Shown in pieces: positions 52,368 to 60,600 of a stretch of 64,000 nt of DNA. The DNA is from G963717155 sp963717155. GTDB taxonomy: Bacteria > Actinomycetota > Thermoleophilia > Gaiellales > JALYLC01. Position 1 is the first letter of the stretch, and each line of letters opens with the position of its first letter. A program made the translations under genes and the position numbers. The stretch covers positions 2,480,001 through 2,544,000 of the forward strand of contig OY970326.1 of assembly GCA_963717155.1 (NCBI GenBank). Reading direction: 5' to 3'. The notes under the pieces were generated by a model. The model was not told where the DNA came from and did not search any database. It saw only the letters and a list, made by a program, of their open reading frames with translations.

Positions 52368-53167
52368 GCATAGTGATCCGGGGCGAGCTTGAACGCGGGC
52401 CACTCCACGGGATCGTGGCCGGGAACGACGCGGGCCTGGGCGCGCCAGGCAAGCCGGCGAAGCCGCCGCACGGAACGCGTCGCGTCGGCGATCGACAGCA
52501 TGAACGCCGGGGTCTGGGTCTCGTTGAGGTGCTCGATCGTGTTGGCGGCGTCGATCGCCAGGATGAAGGCGGCACCACTCGGGAGGTGCACCTCGAACGA
52601 GAGGTGGCCGGCCGTGTGGCCGGGCGTGCGCCAGCAGATCAACGTGCCGTCGCCGAACAGGTCGTAGCCGTCCTCGCCGTCCTCGAGCAGTGACCACGGC
52701 ACGCCAGGCTTGTCGTAGTCGGCCGGGACGTACGCGGCGCGCTCCCAGCTCTGCGGGTTGTGGGCCGTGTCGTACTCGGTCCGCGTGACGAGCACCTCGG
52801 CGTTGGGCAAGCGGTCGATCACGGCGAGCGCGCCGGTGTGGTCGAGGTGCAGGTGGCTCTGGACGACCCAGCGGATGCTCGCCGGGTCGACGCCGACACG
52901 TTCGAGCTCGGGCAGCAGCGCCTGGTCGGGCCGCATCAGGACGGGCGAGCGCTCCGCGAGGTAGCCCCAGTGCTTGACCGGGTCCTCGGCGACCTCGGGC
53001 GCGTTGCCGCCGTCGATGACCACGTTGCCGCGTGGATGCGTCAGCAGGTACCACGGCGTGGGGTTGTCGACGCGCCCCTCGTTGAGCGCGTCACCCGCGT
53101 TCACGACGTAGCGTGGGATGCGGATGATCCCGCACTCGAACAGGTACAGCCGGATGTCGTCCGCCAC
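52364..53167 (-). CDS. MBL-fold metallo-hydrolase (N-acyl homoserine lactonase-like)
   Basis: A 267-residue enzyme. VVQSHLHLDHTGAL holds the HxHxDH metal motif; further ligands are in RTPGHTAGHLSFEV, ILAIDAANT and VVPGHDPVEW. It resembles AhlD/AttM-type lactonases that open lactone rings. It is the first gene of the nine-gene minus operon and overlaps the monooxygenase by ATGA. Next to a lactone-forming enzyme, catabolic lactone hydrolysis is more likely than quorum quenching. No signal peptide. Confidence 0.9.
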   Translation of the reverse strand: MADDIRLYLFECGIIRIPRYVVNAGDALNEGRVDNPTPWYLLTHPRGNVVIDGGNAPEVAEDPVKHWGYLAERSPVLMRPDQALLPELERVGVDPASIRWVVQSHLHLDHTGALAVIDRLPNAEVLVTRTEYDTAHNPQSWERAAYVPADYDKPGVPWSLLEDGEDGYDLFGDGTLICWRTPGHTAGHLSFEVHLPSGAAFILAIDAANTIEHLNETQTPAFMLSIADATRSVRRLRRLAWRAQARVVPGHDPVEWPAFKLAPDHYA

Positions 53168-53223
53168 CGCACACCTCCTCCGGGGTCCGGGCTCATGCGT
53201 CTCTCCTGGCCCAGAGCGATCCT

Positions 53224-53237
53224 ATAGCATTTCATAT
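53224..53237. promoter_or_regulatory. ATATGnnnnCATAT-like motif in the MBL-hydrolase/SDR divergent promoter
   Basis: ATAGCATTTCATAT (minus strand ATATGAAATGCTAT) lies in the 106-base gap between the nine-gene operon and the plus-strand SDR. It shares ATATGAAAT with the perfect site at 60496-60509; the other half is degenerate. A dimeric regulator here could control both directions. Confidence 0.5.
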
Positions 53238-53273
53238 GCATAAATCGGCCGACGGTCGCGCGAGGGGGCAGCG

Positions 53274-54032
53274 ATGGATCTGGGTCTGCAGGACAAGGTC
53301 GTGGCCGTGACAGGCGGCGCCTCCGGCATCGGGCGGGCAACTGCGCATGCGTTCGTGCACGAGGGTGCGCGCGTGACCGTGCTCGACCGCGACGGGGAGG
53401 CCCTCGCGGCTCTCGAGCGCGAGCTCGACGGCATCGAGACTCGCGTGCTGGACGTGACGGTGGCGGCCGAGGTCGACGCCGCGTTCGACGCGATCGCCGA
53501 GCGCGAGGGCCGCATCGACGTCGGCGTCAACAACGCAGGCATCACCCGCGGCCTCGGCTGGCTGCACGAGGTGGCCGAGAGCGATTGGGACGCGGTGCTG
53601 TCAGTGAATCTCAAGGGCGTGTGGCTGTGCATGCGCGCGGAGCTGCGCCACATGCACGCACAGGGTGCGGGCGTGATCGTGAACACGGCATCGGCCGCCG
53701 GCCTCGTGGGCACGCCGGGCGTCGCCCACTACACGGCGTCCAAGTGGGGTGTGCTCGGGCTGACCAAGTCGGCTGCGCTCGAGTACGCGCCGCTCGGGAT
53801 CCGGATCAACGCCGTCGCACCCGGGACGGTCGACACGCCGATGGGCGACGGATTCGCGGTCGCGCGCCGCGCCGATCCGTTCGCCGACGCGCTCGTGCGC
53901 CAGCCGCATCCGCTGCAGGGGATCGCCCGGCCCGACCAGGTCGCAGACGCGATCCTGTACCTCGCCGGAGATCGTTCGACCTTCGCGACGGGGTCCACGC
54001 TGGTGCTTGACGGAGGCTTCAGCGCGCAGTAG
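53274..54032 (+). CDS. SDR family oxidoreductase
   Basis: A 252-residue enzyme. VVAVTGGASGIGRATAHAFVHEGA is the cofactor loop, NNAG motif appears as NNAGITRGLG, and NTASAAGLVGTPGVAHYTASKWG gives Ser-Tyr-Lys; Asp in VLDRDG favours NAD. It is divergent from the monooxygenase operon and shares the motif-bearing promoter region. It could supply or consume the ketone that the monooxygenase uses. Its 3' end overlaps the convergent EthD-like gene by 14 bases. Confidence 0.94.
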   Translation: MDLGLQDKVVAVTGGASGIGRATAHAFVHEGARVTVLDRDGEALAALERELDGIETRVLDVTVAAEVDAAFDAIAEREGRIDVGVNNAGITRGLGWLHEVAESDWDAVLSVNLKGVWLCMRAELRHMHAQGAGVIVNTASAAGLVGTPGVAHYTASKWGVLGLTKSAALEYAPLGIRINAVAPGTVDTPMGDGFAVARRADPFADALVRQPHPLQGIARPDQVADAILYLAGDRSTFATGSTLVLDGGFSAQ

Positions 54033-54702
54033 ACACGAAGCGCTGCTGCGCGGCGGACAGGCAGTCGAACGACACGAACTCGCCCTCCGGAAGCCAGTCG
54101 GGGATGTCAACCCGGCGCGCGTCGATCGACTCCTGCAGCGCGCTGCGCAGCGCGGGCAGCTCGCGGTGCACCTCGTACAACGCGGCGTGCGTGGCCTTGC
54201 CGAGCCGACCCGGATCGACGGCCACGGGTGTGAGCCCGTAGCGCCACACGGTGTCGAGCCCGTCCGAGGTGAGATTCTCCCGCGCGTGGGCGTAGTACCA
54301 GCCGTGGTACTCCTCCGTCGTGAAGCGGCGGGGGGCATGGCTGAACACGAGGTAGGCGTGGTCGGGAAGCCCCAGCTCCTCATCCTCCAGCGGTCGGCCG
54401 TCGAACGAGGCGAAGCGGATCTCGCCGAACCAGTCCGGCATCGTCATCTCACCGGCGCGCCCGCGTCGGCCCAGGTCGGCGAGCGGCTCCTCCGACGCGC
54501 GGTCCATGACGTAGATGACCAGGTGGCGATACTCGACCGGCGGCCGCCCGGGCACCGCCGGGGCGAGCCAGTAGCGCCGTGCGGCGACGAAGCCCGGCGT
54601 CTCGAGGATCTCGGCGACGTGCGTGTCGTACCAGCTCGAGTACTCGTCCTCGGCCACCCCCTCCGGCGGGATGCTGAGGACGAGGTGAACGGGGTCTGGC
54701 AC
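54019..54702 (-). CDS. tandem EthD-like dimeric-barrel protein
   Basis: A 227-residue protein from GTG with two related halves. The first has VAEDEYSSWYDTHVAEILETPGFVAARRYW, the second FTTEEYHGWYYAHARENLTSDGLDTVWRYG. Both end near an aromatic FxSFD segment (IRFASFDGRP, FVSFDCLS). It therefore looks like an internal duplication of the single-unit protein at 43700-44092. The function is unknown; the fold suggests binding of a small hydrophobic substrate. It is one base after the SnoaL-like gene, as a two-gene operon. Confidence 0.78.
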   Translation of the reverse strand: MPDPVHLVLSIPPEGVAEDEYSSWYDTHVAEILETPGFVAARRYWLAPAVPGRPPVEYRHLVIYVMDRASEEPLADLGRRGRAGEMTMPDWFGEIRFASFDGRPLEDEELGLPDHAYLVFSHAPRRFTTEEYHGWYYAHARENLTSDGLDTVWRYGLTPVAVDPGRLGKATHAALYEVHRELPALRSALQESIDARRVDIPDWLPEGEFVSFDCLSAAQQRFVSTAR

Positions 54703-54703
54703 G

Positions 54704-55165
54704 TCAGGTCGCGTCGCGAGGATCCTGTGGGATCAGCCGCGTCACCGAGCGCCGCAGGAAGCGCCAACGCCCGTCTTCGAGGATGAGCTCGTCCTCGTAG
54801 CGGCCGAGCGTCGGCAGGAGCGGTGTGTCGCCCTCGTCGCGGCGAACGTGCATCCAGAGGCTCTCCGCCGTGGCGCGGTCGCCCTCGACCCTGATCGATG
54901 GATCGGTGATCAGGTGCCAGAGCGTGGCACCCGGCCAGCGCGGGTTCTCCGGCAGGACACCCGCCAACATCGTGTAGATCCCCTCGGGCCCCGTGGCCTC
55001 ACCCGAGACGCCCACCCAGGTCCCGTTCGCTGCGAACAGCTCGGAGAAGGCGCGCATGTCGCGGATGTCCAGCGTCCGCCGGTACTCCTGTAGGAGGTTC
55101 CGTATCTCCTCCCGGGCCTCGAGCACCCGGAGGCGACCCTCGATGTCCTGCGACTCCACCGGCAT
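54704..55165 (-). CDS. SnoaL-like (NTF2-fold) protein, second copy
   Basis: A 153-residue protein from ATG 55165, with AAGGGG upstream. REEIRNLLQEYRRTLDIRDMRAFSELFAANGTWVGV and DRATAESLWMHVRRDEGDTPLLPTLGRYEDELILEDGRWRFLRRSV run parallel to the protein at 49976-50422. The pair SnoaL/EthD here and the similar components near 43.7 and 50 kb suggest duplicated accessory enzymes for related substrates. Reaction unknown. Confidence 0.85.
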   Translation of the reverse strand: MPVESQDIEGRLRVLEAREEIRNLLQEYRRTLDIRDMRAFSELFAANGTWVGVSGEATGPEGIYTMLAGVLPENPRWPGATLWHLITDPSIRVEGDRATAESLWMHVRRDEGDTPLLPTLGRYEDELILEDGRWRFLRRSVTRLIPQDPRDAT

Positions 55166-55211
55166 GCAGCGCTCACCCCTTCGTCGAGTGGTCCCGTCCG
55201 TCGCGTGCCGC

Positions 55212-55254
55212 AGCCCCGCCACCGCGCGCCGGTGAGCGCGCGGTGGTCGGGGCT
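55212..55254. terminator. hairpin terminator after the sugar-type ABC operon
   Basis: AGCCCCGCCACCGCGCGC (55212-55229) pairs with GCGCGCGGTGGTCGGGGCT (55236-55254) with one bulged base and a 6-base loop. It follows the binding-protein stop (55284, minus strand) by 30 bases and precedes the SnoaL-like gene, so it separates two minus-strand units. Confidence 0.8.
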
Positions 55255-55283
55255 GTGCGCACGTCAGTGCACGAGCCGGGCGG

Positions 55284-56562
55284 CTACTTCGTGGCCGGAC
55301 CCGGAACCGTGAAGTACTTGTTCAGGCAGGCGTCATCGCACCATGCCGTCTTCGGGCCGGGAAGCTCCGCGTTGGACGTGAGGGGCAGGCCCGGCTTCGC
55401 GTAGGCCTTCAGGTTCGTGTTGTCGAGCGTGACCGCGGGCATCGACAGCACGTTGTACTTCGGCCCGTGATTGGCGAGGATGCGCAGCGCCACGTCGAAG
55501 TACGTGTAGCCGCCCTGGAACCCGTTGATGCAGCCAGCGACCGTCGAGTAGTTGGGAAGCTTGCTGAGCCACCAGGAGAGGTCACCGGCCTCGCACTGCT
55601 CGATGGCGACGGGCGGCACCTTGATGCCGCGCGCCTCGAACGCCTGGACGATCCCGGAGAACATGCCGCCGTCGTTGAGGACACCCGCGAGCGGCTGCGG
55701 GTGCGACGCCAGGTACTGCGACACGACGTTCTTCGCGGTGGGGTTGTCCCAGTTGCCGTACAGCACCGACGCGACCTTGATGTCGGGGCAGTTCTTGAGA
55801 TCGACGACCTTCTGGTTGTACAGCACCTTGTCGTTCTGGTTGCCCGCGACGCCGCGGACGATCAGGATGTCGCCCTTCTTGATGAGCCCGAGCGTGCCGG
55901 CGTCGGCCTCGACCTGGTTCTGCGTCCACGTGGACGTCTGGTACTTCGAGCCGGGCGCCGGGGGCACGTCGGCAAGGATGATCGGCACGCCGGCCTTGCC
56001 GGCTGCCTCCATCGCGGGCGACTCGGCGACCGAGTCGGCCGGGTTGACGATGATCGCGTTGACGCCCTGGCGAACCATGTCCTTGATCGCCGAGATCTGA
56101 CTCTCGGGCGTCGACTGCGCGAGGCTCGGCGGGATGTTGACCTGGAGGCTGCCGGTGACGAGGCCCTTGGCCTTGGCGAGGGCGAACTCCTTCTTCAACT
56201 GGGTGAGCACGTCATTGTTGTACGGGTTCGAGAGGCCGATCGCGATGTAGCCGATCTTCCACGGTGGCTTCGCCTTGATCTTCGTGCGTGGCCCACGGGC
56301 TCGCGACGAGCTTGTCCGGGTAGCTGCCGTAGATGTCCTGCAGCGACTTCGGCATCGAGGCGAAGACGCCGCTCTTGTTCGTCGGACCAACCGAGACGGT
56401 GTCGCCGCAGTTCGTGCCGGTCTTGACGGCGCCGGCCCCTGTGGGCTTGATGCCGATCGCGAACGCCGTCGCCGTGACGACGGCGAGGGCGGCCACGGAG
56501 GCGGCGCCCACGATGATTCTCCTGCTGGAAGGACGCCGGAGCTTCTTCGCTTTATCCCGCAT
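55284..56562 (-). CDS. sugar-type ABC substrate-binding protein (periplasmic-binding-protein-like I), frameshifted
   Basis: Starts at ATG 56562 with AGAGGAGAGG upstream and an N-terminal membrane or signal segment (IIVGAASVAALAVVTATAFAIG). Near 56284 one base must be removed (extra G) to give ATHKIKAKPPWKIGYIAIGLSNPYNND, the start of the binding domain. MVRQGVNAIIVNPADSVAESPAMEAAGKAGVPIILAD is the family hallmark. Four or more cysteines near the C-terminus may form disulfides. Length about 426 residues. It delivers a sugar, polyol or autoinducer-like ligand to the fused permease downstream. Confidence 0.88.
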
Positions 56563-56632
56563 GTGTTCCTCTCCTCTTGGATATGACGTACCTGACTCGT
56601 GCGCATTGCAGAAAGTTGTGTCGGAGCACCGT

Positions 56633-58759
56633 TCAGACGCGGTCGCGCAGCCTCCTCTCCCGCCCGTAGATGGCGACAGCGGCGAGGATGATCGCGCCGT
56701 ACACGATCTGCTGTTGAGCCGGGCTCGCCCCATGCCCGATCAGGACCGTGACGAGCACGGTCAGGAACAACGCGCCGATCGACGTCCGGGTGTAGTCGCC
56801 GGGGCCGCCGAACACCGTGCCGCCGACGATCACGGCGACGACGCTCTGGAACAGGTAGGGATCGCCGCCGTTGTCGGCGACCATGCCGCCGAACCCGCCG
56901 ATCAGCACGCCGACGAGCGCGGAGGTGACGGCGCTGAACGCGAAGGCCGCGATCCAGATGCGGCGCGTGTTGATCAGAGCCCGGTCGGCGGCGCGCGGGT
57001 TCGCCCCGGTCGCGAACAGGTTGCGTCCCATGCGGGTGCGGTGTAGGAAGACTGCGAACACCACGATCACAAGAGCCCAGATCACGACCGACGGCGGGAT
57101 CCCCACCCCGAAGGTCTTGGTCACCGGCTCCGCCAGGTTGATCAGCCACTGCGGCGGGTAGCCGTTCGTCTCCAGGCCCATCTGGGCCTTCACGAGGCCC
57201 AGGACGATCGAGCCCATCGCCAGGGTCACCACGAGCGGGTTGATCCGGAAGCGGTGGCAGATGTACCCGGCGAACCCGCCGAGCACCGCCGCGCCGATCA
57301 GGGCGAGCGCGAGCGCCGTGCCGAAGTCGAGGCCGTATTTGACCTTGATCGCGGTCACCATGAAGCCGCCGGCGACGATGAACCCGGCGACGCCGAGGTC
57401 GAAGCCGCCCATCAGGATCAGCAGCGTCTGCCCGCATGATGCGAGCCCGACGAGCGCGGCGAGCACGAGGATCGAACGGATGCTGATCCACGAGTCGAGG
57501 CCGGGCAGCGTGATCGCGCCGTAGATGAACACGGCCGCGAGCGCGAGCAGCTGGATGATCGGAAGCCGCTGCTGCAGGCGCACGAGCCTGTGCCATGCGG
57601 CAGCCGGCCCGGATGCCGCCGGCCGCGCCTCCTGCAGCTGCGCCTCGGCCGCGTCGGCGGCGACCGGCGCTACGGAGCGCAGGGGCACGCCGGCTGACCG
57701 TCGGCGGCTGCGGTGCAGGACCGGCATGCGCACCGGCTTCAGCCCACCCGTGCCCGTCTCGGGGATCAGCGCACCCTGGATCACGACGGCAGCGATCAGG
57801 ACGGCGCCGTAGACGATCTGCAGCCACGCCGGGTTGACCTGGAAGTTCGCCAGCAGGTTCTGCAGCAGGTAGATCGAGAACGCACCGAAGACGACGCCGA
57901 TCAGCCCGCCCCGGCCGCCCGCGAGCGACGTGCCACCGAGCACGAGCGCTGCGATGGCGGGGAGCGCGTACTGCGTCGAGTTGGCCGCGTTCGCCGACTG
58001 CACGAGCGCGGCCAGCGAGAGGCCGCCGATGCCGGCGAAGAGGCCGCCGAGCCCGTAGCTCGCGACGCGCACGGCCGCCACGTTGACGCCGGCAGAGAAG
58101 GCGGTGGCATCGTTCGAGCCGACCGCGAAGAGCAGGCGGCGGAACGGCACGTACTTGAGCGCGACCCAGATCAGCAGCGGTGCGCCGATCGTGAAGAGCG
58201 CGCCGGGAACCGGTCCGACCGAGCCGGCGAGGTCGTAGATCCAGCGATGGCCCTCGCCGAGCGACACGGGGTTCGGGGCCAGCAGCAGGTCGACACCTTG
58301 CAGCGCGAAGTACATGGCCAGCGTGACCACGACGGGCTGCACGCGCAGGATCGTGATCGTGAGCCCCGTGAACAGGCCGGTCAGGAGCCCGACTCCGAGC
58401 ACGATCGGCACGGCCACCGCCCCGCCGAGCCCGTGCGGCGCAAGCCAGACGACGTACACGCAGTTCGTGAAGACGAGCAGCGGCGAGATCGAGAGGTCGA
58501 ATCCGCCGCCGATGATCGCCGGCGTGCTCGCGAGCGCCGCGATCGTCACCGGCGCCGCGATCGCGAGCTGGCTCGAGAGACCGATGTTGCCGTTCTGCTG
58601 GATCACCGTCGCGATGAACGCCGCGGCCAGCAGGAGGGCAGAGAGCGCGTAGGTCCGCTGCCGCAAGACGTCAGCGAGCCGCACCATGAGCGAGCGCTCG
58701 GACGCCGCCTCCGCCGCGACGGGCGTCGGCGCCTCCGCCAGGTGCGCCGTGTCAGACAT
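56633..58759 (-). CDS. ABC permease with two RbsC-type domains fused in one chain
   Basis: A 708-residue membrane protein from ATG 58759. Residues about 35-325 form one BPD_transp_2 unit (GGGFDLSISPLLVFTN, VTLAMYFALQGVDLLL, NDATAFSAGVNVAAVRVASYGLGGLFAGIGG). After a 70-residue linker rich in Arg/Ala a second unit follows at about 400-700 (MGGFDLGVAGFIVAGGFMV, VTLAMGSIVLGLVKAQ, GANPRAADRALINTRRIW). Most relatives encode these as separate proteins of about 320 residues. The fusion gives a single-chain pore for the RbsA-type ATPase. Confidence 0.92.
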   Translation of the reverse strand: MSDTAHLAEAPTPVAAEAASERSLMVRLADVLRQRTYALSALLLAAAFIATVIQQNGNIGLSSQLAIAAPVTIAALASTPAIIGGGFDLSISPLLVFTNCVYVVWLAPHGLGGAVAVPIVLGVGLLTGLFTGLTITILRVQPVVVTLAMYFALQGVDLLLAPNPVSLGEGHRWIYDLAGSVGPVPGALFTIGAPLLIWVALKYVPFRRLLFAVGSNDATAFSAGVNVAAVRVASYGLGGLFAGIGGLSLAALVQSANAANSTQYALPAIAALVLGGTSLAGGRGGLIGVVFGAFSIYLLQNLLANFQVNPAWLQIVYGAVLIAAVVIQGALIPETGTGGLKPVRMPVLHRSRRRSAGVPLRSVAPVAADAAEAQLQEARPAASGPAAAWHRLVRLQQRLPIIQLLALAAVFIYGAITLPGLDSWISIRSILVLAALVGLASCGQTLLILMGGFDLGVAGFIVAGGFMVTAIKVKYGLDFGTALALALIGAAVLGGFAGYICHRFRINPLVVTLAMGSIVLGLVKAQMGLETNGYPPQWLINLAEPVTKTFGVGIPPSVVIWALVIVVFAVFLHRTRMGRNLFATGANPRAADRALINTRRIWIAAFAFSAVTSALVGVLIGGFGGMVADNGGDPYLFQSVVAVIVGGTVFGGPGDYTRTSIGALFLTVLVTVLIGHGASPAQQQIVYGAIILAAVAIYGRERRLRDRV

Positions 58760-60335
58760 CGGCCTCCTGCCCGAAGAACGCGGCGACGAGCCCGTCACGG
58801 GTGACCTCGCTCCGTGCGAACTCCTTGAACAGCTCCTGCTCGCGGAAGACGAGGACGCGATCCATCAGCTCGACGTGCTCGTCGAGCTCTGTCGAGAGCA
58901 TCACCACCGCCAGGCCCTCGCTCGCGAGCGCGCCGAACAGTGCGTACAGGTCGTTCTTCGCCCCGATGTCGATGCCGCGGGTCGGGTCGTTCAGCAGCAG
59001 CACGCCAGGACCGAACGCCAGCCAGCGGGCGATGATCACCTTCTGCTGGTTGCCGCCCGACAGCGTCGTGATCGGGTACTCGGGCGAACCGAGCACGATC
59101 CCGAGGCGGTCGACGTAGCCTCGCAGGCGCTTGCGCGAGGCGCGCGGTCGCAGCAGGCCGAAGCGGGTGTCTCGGCCGAGCGTCGCGAGCGCGAAGTTCT
59201 CGCGGATCGACATCCAGCTGAAGACGGAGTCGAGGCGGCGCTCGCGCGGGACGTAGGCGATGCCGTTGTCGGCAGCGTCCGACGGGTTGCGGATGACCGC
59301 GTCGCGCCCATCGGCGTGACGGACGACCTCGCCCTCGGTCGCGAGCCCGCCGCGCAGCGCCTCGAGGAAGGTGTTACCGCCGTGCCCCTCGAGTCCGGCG
59401 AGGCCGACGAGCTCGCCGGCCTTGACCTCGAGGTCGATCGGCCGGCCGTCCGGACGGAGCTTCAACCCGCGGACGCTGAGCACCGTCGCGCCGCGTCGCT
59501 CGGCGACCGGCGTGAGCCGCTCCTTCTCCTGCTTGCCGAGCGCCTCGGATCCGGTCATCAGCCGTACCAGCTGCTGGGGCGTCCAGTTGCCTCGATCGAG
59601 CTCGGCCACGGTCACGCCGGAGCGCATCACGGTGATGCGGTCGCCGATCTGCTCGATCTCGTCCATGCGGTGCGTGATGAAGATCACGCCGACGCCGCGT
59701 CGCGAGAGGTTGCCCACGATCGCGAACAGGCGGTCGCGGGTGGCGACGTCGAGCGCGGATGTCGCCTCGTCGAGGATGAGGATCTTCGGGTCCCGCACGA
59801 GCGCGCGCACGACCCCGCAGGCCTGACGATCGGACAGCGAGAGCTCCTCGACCGCCATGTGCAGGTCGACCTCGCGGCCGAGCAGCTCGCCGAGCATCTG
59901 CTTTGCGCGAGCGGCCTTCTCGCGCGGCCCCACGCGCGTGCGCCACGTGTGGTCGGCGCCGAGCCAGACGTTGTCGCGCACCGAGCAGGACTCGGCGACG
60001 AGGACCTCCTGGAAGACCGTGAAGATGCCGCGGGTCTGCGCCTCGCGCGGTGTCCTGATCGACGGGACGAGTTCGCCGTCGAGCTCGATCTCGCCGGCAT
60101 CCGGGACGTGAACGCCGCTGAGGATCTTGACCACCGTCGACTTGCCGCAGCCGTTCTCGCCGACGAGCGCCCGGACCTCGCCGGCCCGTAGCTCGAAGGA
60201 GGCGTCGCGGACGGCCTGGGTCGGTCCGAACGCCTTCGCGACATTGGCGACGCGCAGCAGCGTCGCCGGCCCGCCATCGCCCGACGGCCCCGGGGTCGTC
60301 CCACCGCCTCGCTGCTCGGTGCCCGCGGCGTTCAC
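58752..60335 (-). CDS. ribose-type ABC ATPase with two nucleotide-binding domains (RbsA-like)
   Basis: About 527 residues from GTG 60335; a TTG at 60425 gives a longer Ser/Arg-rich N-terminus that looks less natural. First domain: Walker A VGENGCGKSTVVKILSG, signature LSLSDRQACGVVRAL, Walker B ILILDEATSALD. Second: LAGLEGHGGNTFLEAL as degenerate Walker A, LSGGNQQKVIIARWL, VLLLNDPTRGID. The degenerate second P-loop is usual in RbsA/MglA. It overlaps the permease start by eight bases. The promoter region upstream has a perfect ATATGAAATCATAT palindrome. Confidence 0.93.
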   Translation of the reverse strand: MNAAGTEQRGGGTTPGPSGDGGPATLLRVANVAKAFGPTQAVRDASFELRAGEVRALVGENGCGKSTVVKILSGVHVPDAGEIELDGELVPSIRTPREAQTRGIFTVFQEVLVAESCSVRDNVWLGADHTWRTRVGPREKAARAKQMLGELLGREVDLHMAVEELSLSDRQACGVVRALVRDPKILILDEATSALDVATRDRLFAIVGNLSRRGVGVIFITHRMDEIEQIGDRITVMRSGVTVAELDRGNWTPQQLVRLMTGSEALGKQEKERLTPVAERRGATVLSVRGLKLRPDGRPIDLEVKAGELVGLAGLEGHGGNTFLEALRGGLATEGEVVRHADGRDAVIRNPSDAADNGIAYVPRERRLDSVFSWMSIRENFALATLGRDTRFGLLRPRASRKRLRGYVDRLGIVLGSPEYPITTLSGGNQQKVIIARWLAFGPGVLLLNDPTRGIDIGAKNDLYALFGALASEGLAVVMLSTELDEHVELMDRVLVFREQELFKEFARSEVTRDGLVAAFFGQEADV

Positions 60336-60495
60336 CGAGGCGCGGCCCGACGGTGACCCGACGTTATGCGCTGCCGTGCACCGTCCCCGACAGCTCCCCC
60401 GGCGAGCCGGTGCCGAGCTCTCCAACTCGGCTTCCCGCTCCTATCCATCGTGCCTCCCGTCCTCGGGATGGTCGTGCGCCCGGCGTCGAGCTGCT

Positions 60496-60509
60496 ATATG
60501 AAATCATAT
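60496..60509. promoter_or_regulatory. ATATG-AAAT-CATAT palindrome upstream of the ABC operon
   Basis: The best copy of the repeated motif, symmetric at 12 of 14 positions (ATATGA/TCATAT around two bases). It lies 161 bases before the assigned RbsA-like start, in the 265-base gap after hpaD, which otherwise shows nothing clear. It matches the metK-leader palindrome in both half sites and spacing. Confidence 0.65.
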
Positions 60510-60600
60510 CTAGCGGGGAAAATCACCTGCGGTCGCGCACCCGGTTCGTCCGCGATCGTCGCGCTCCCGTTCCGGTACGTGTAGACGAAAAACAGGTGGC

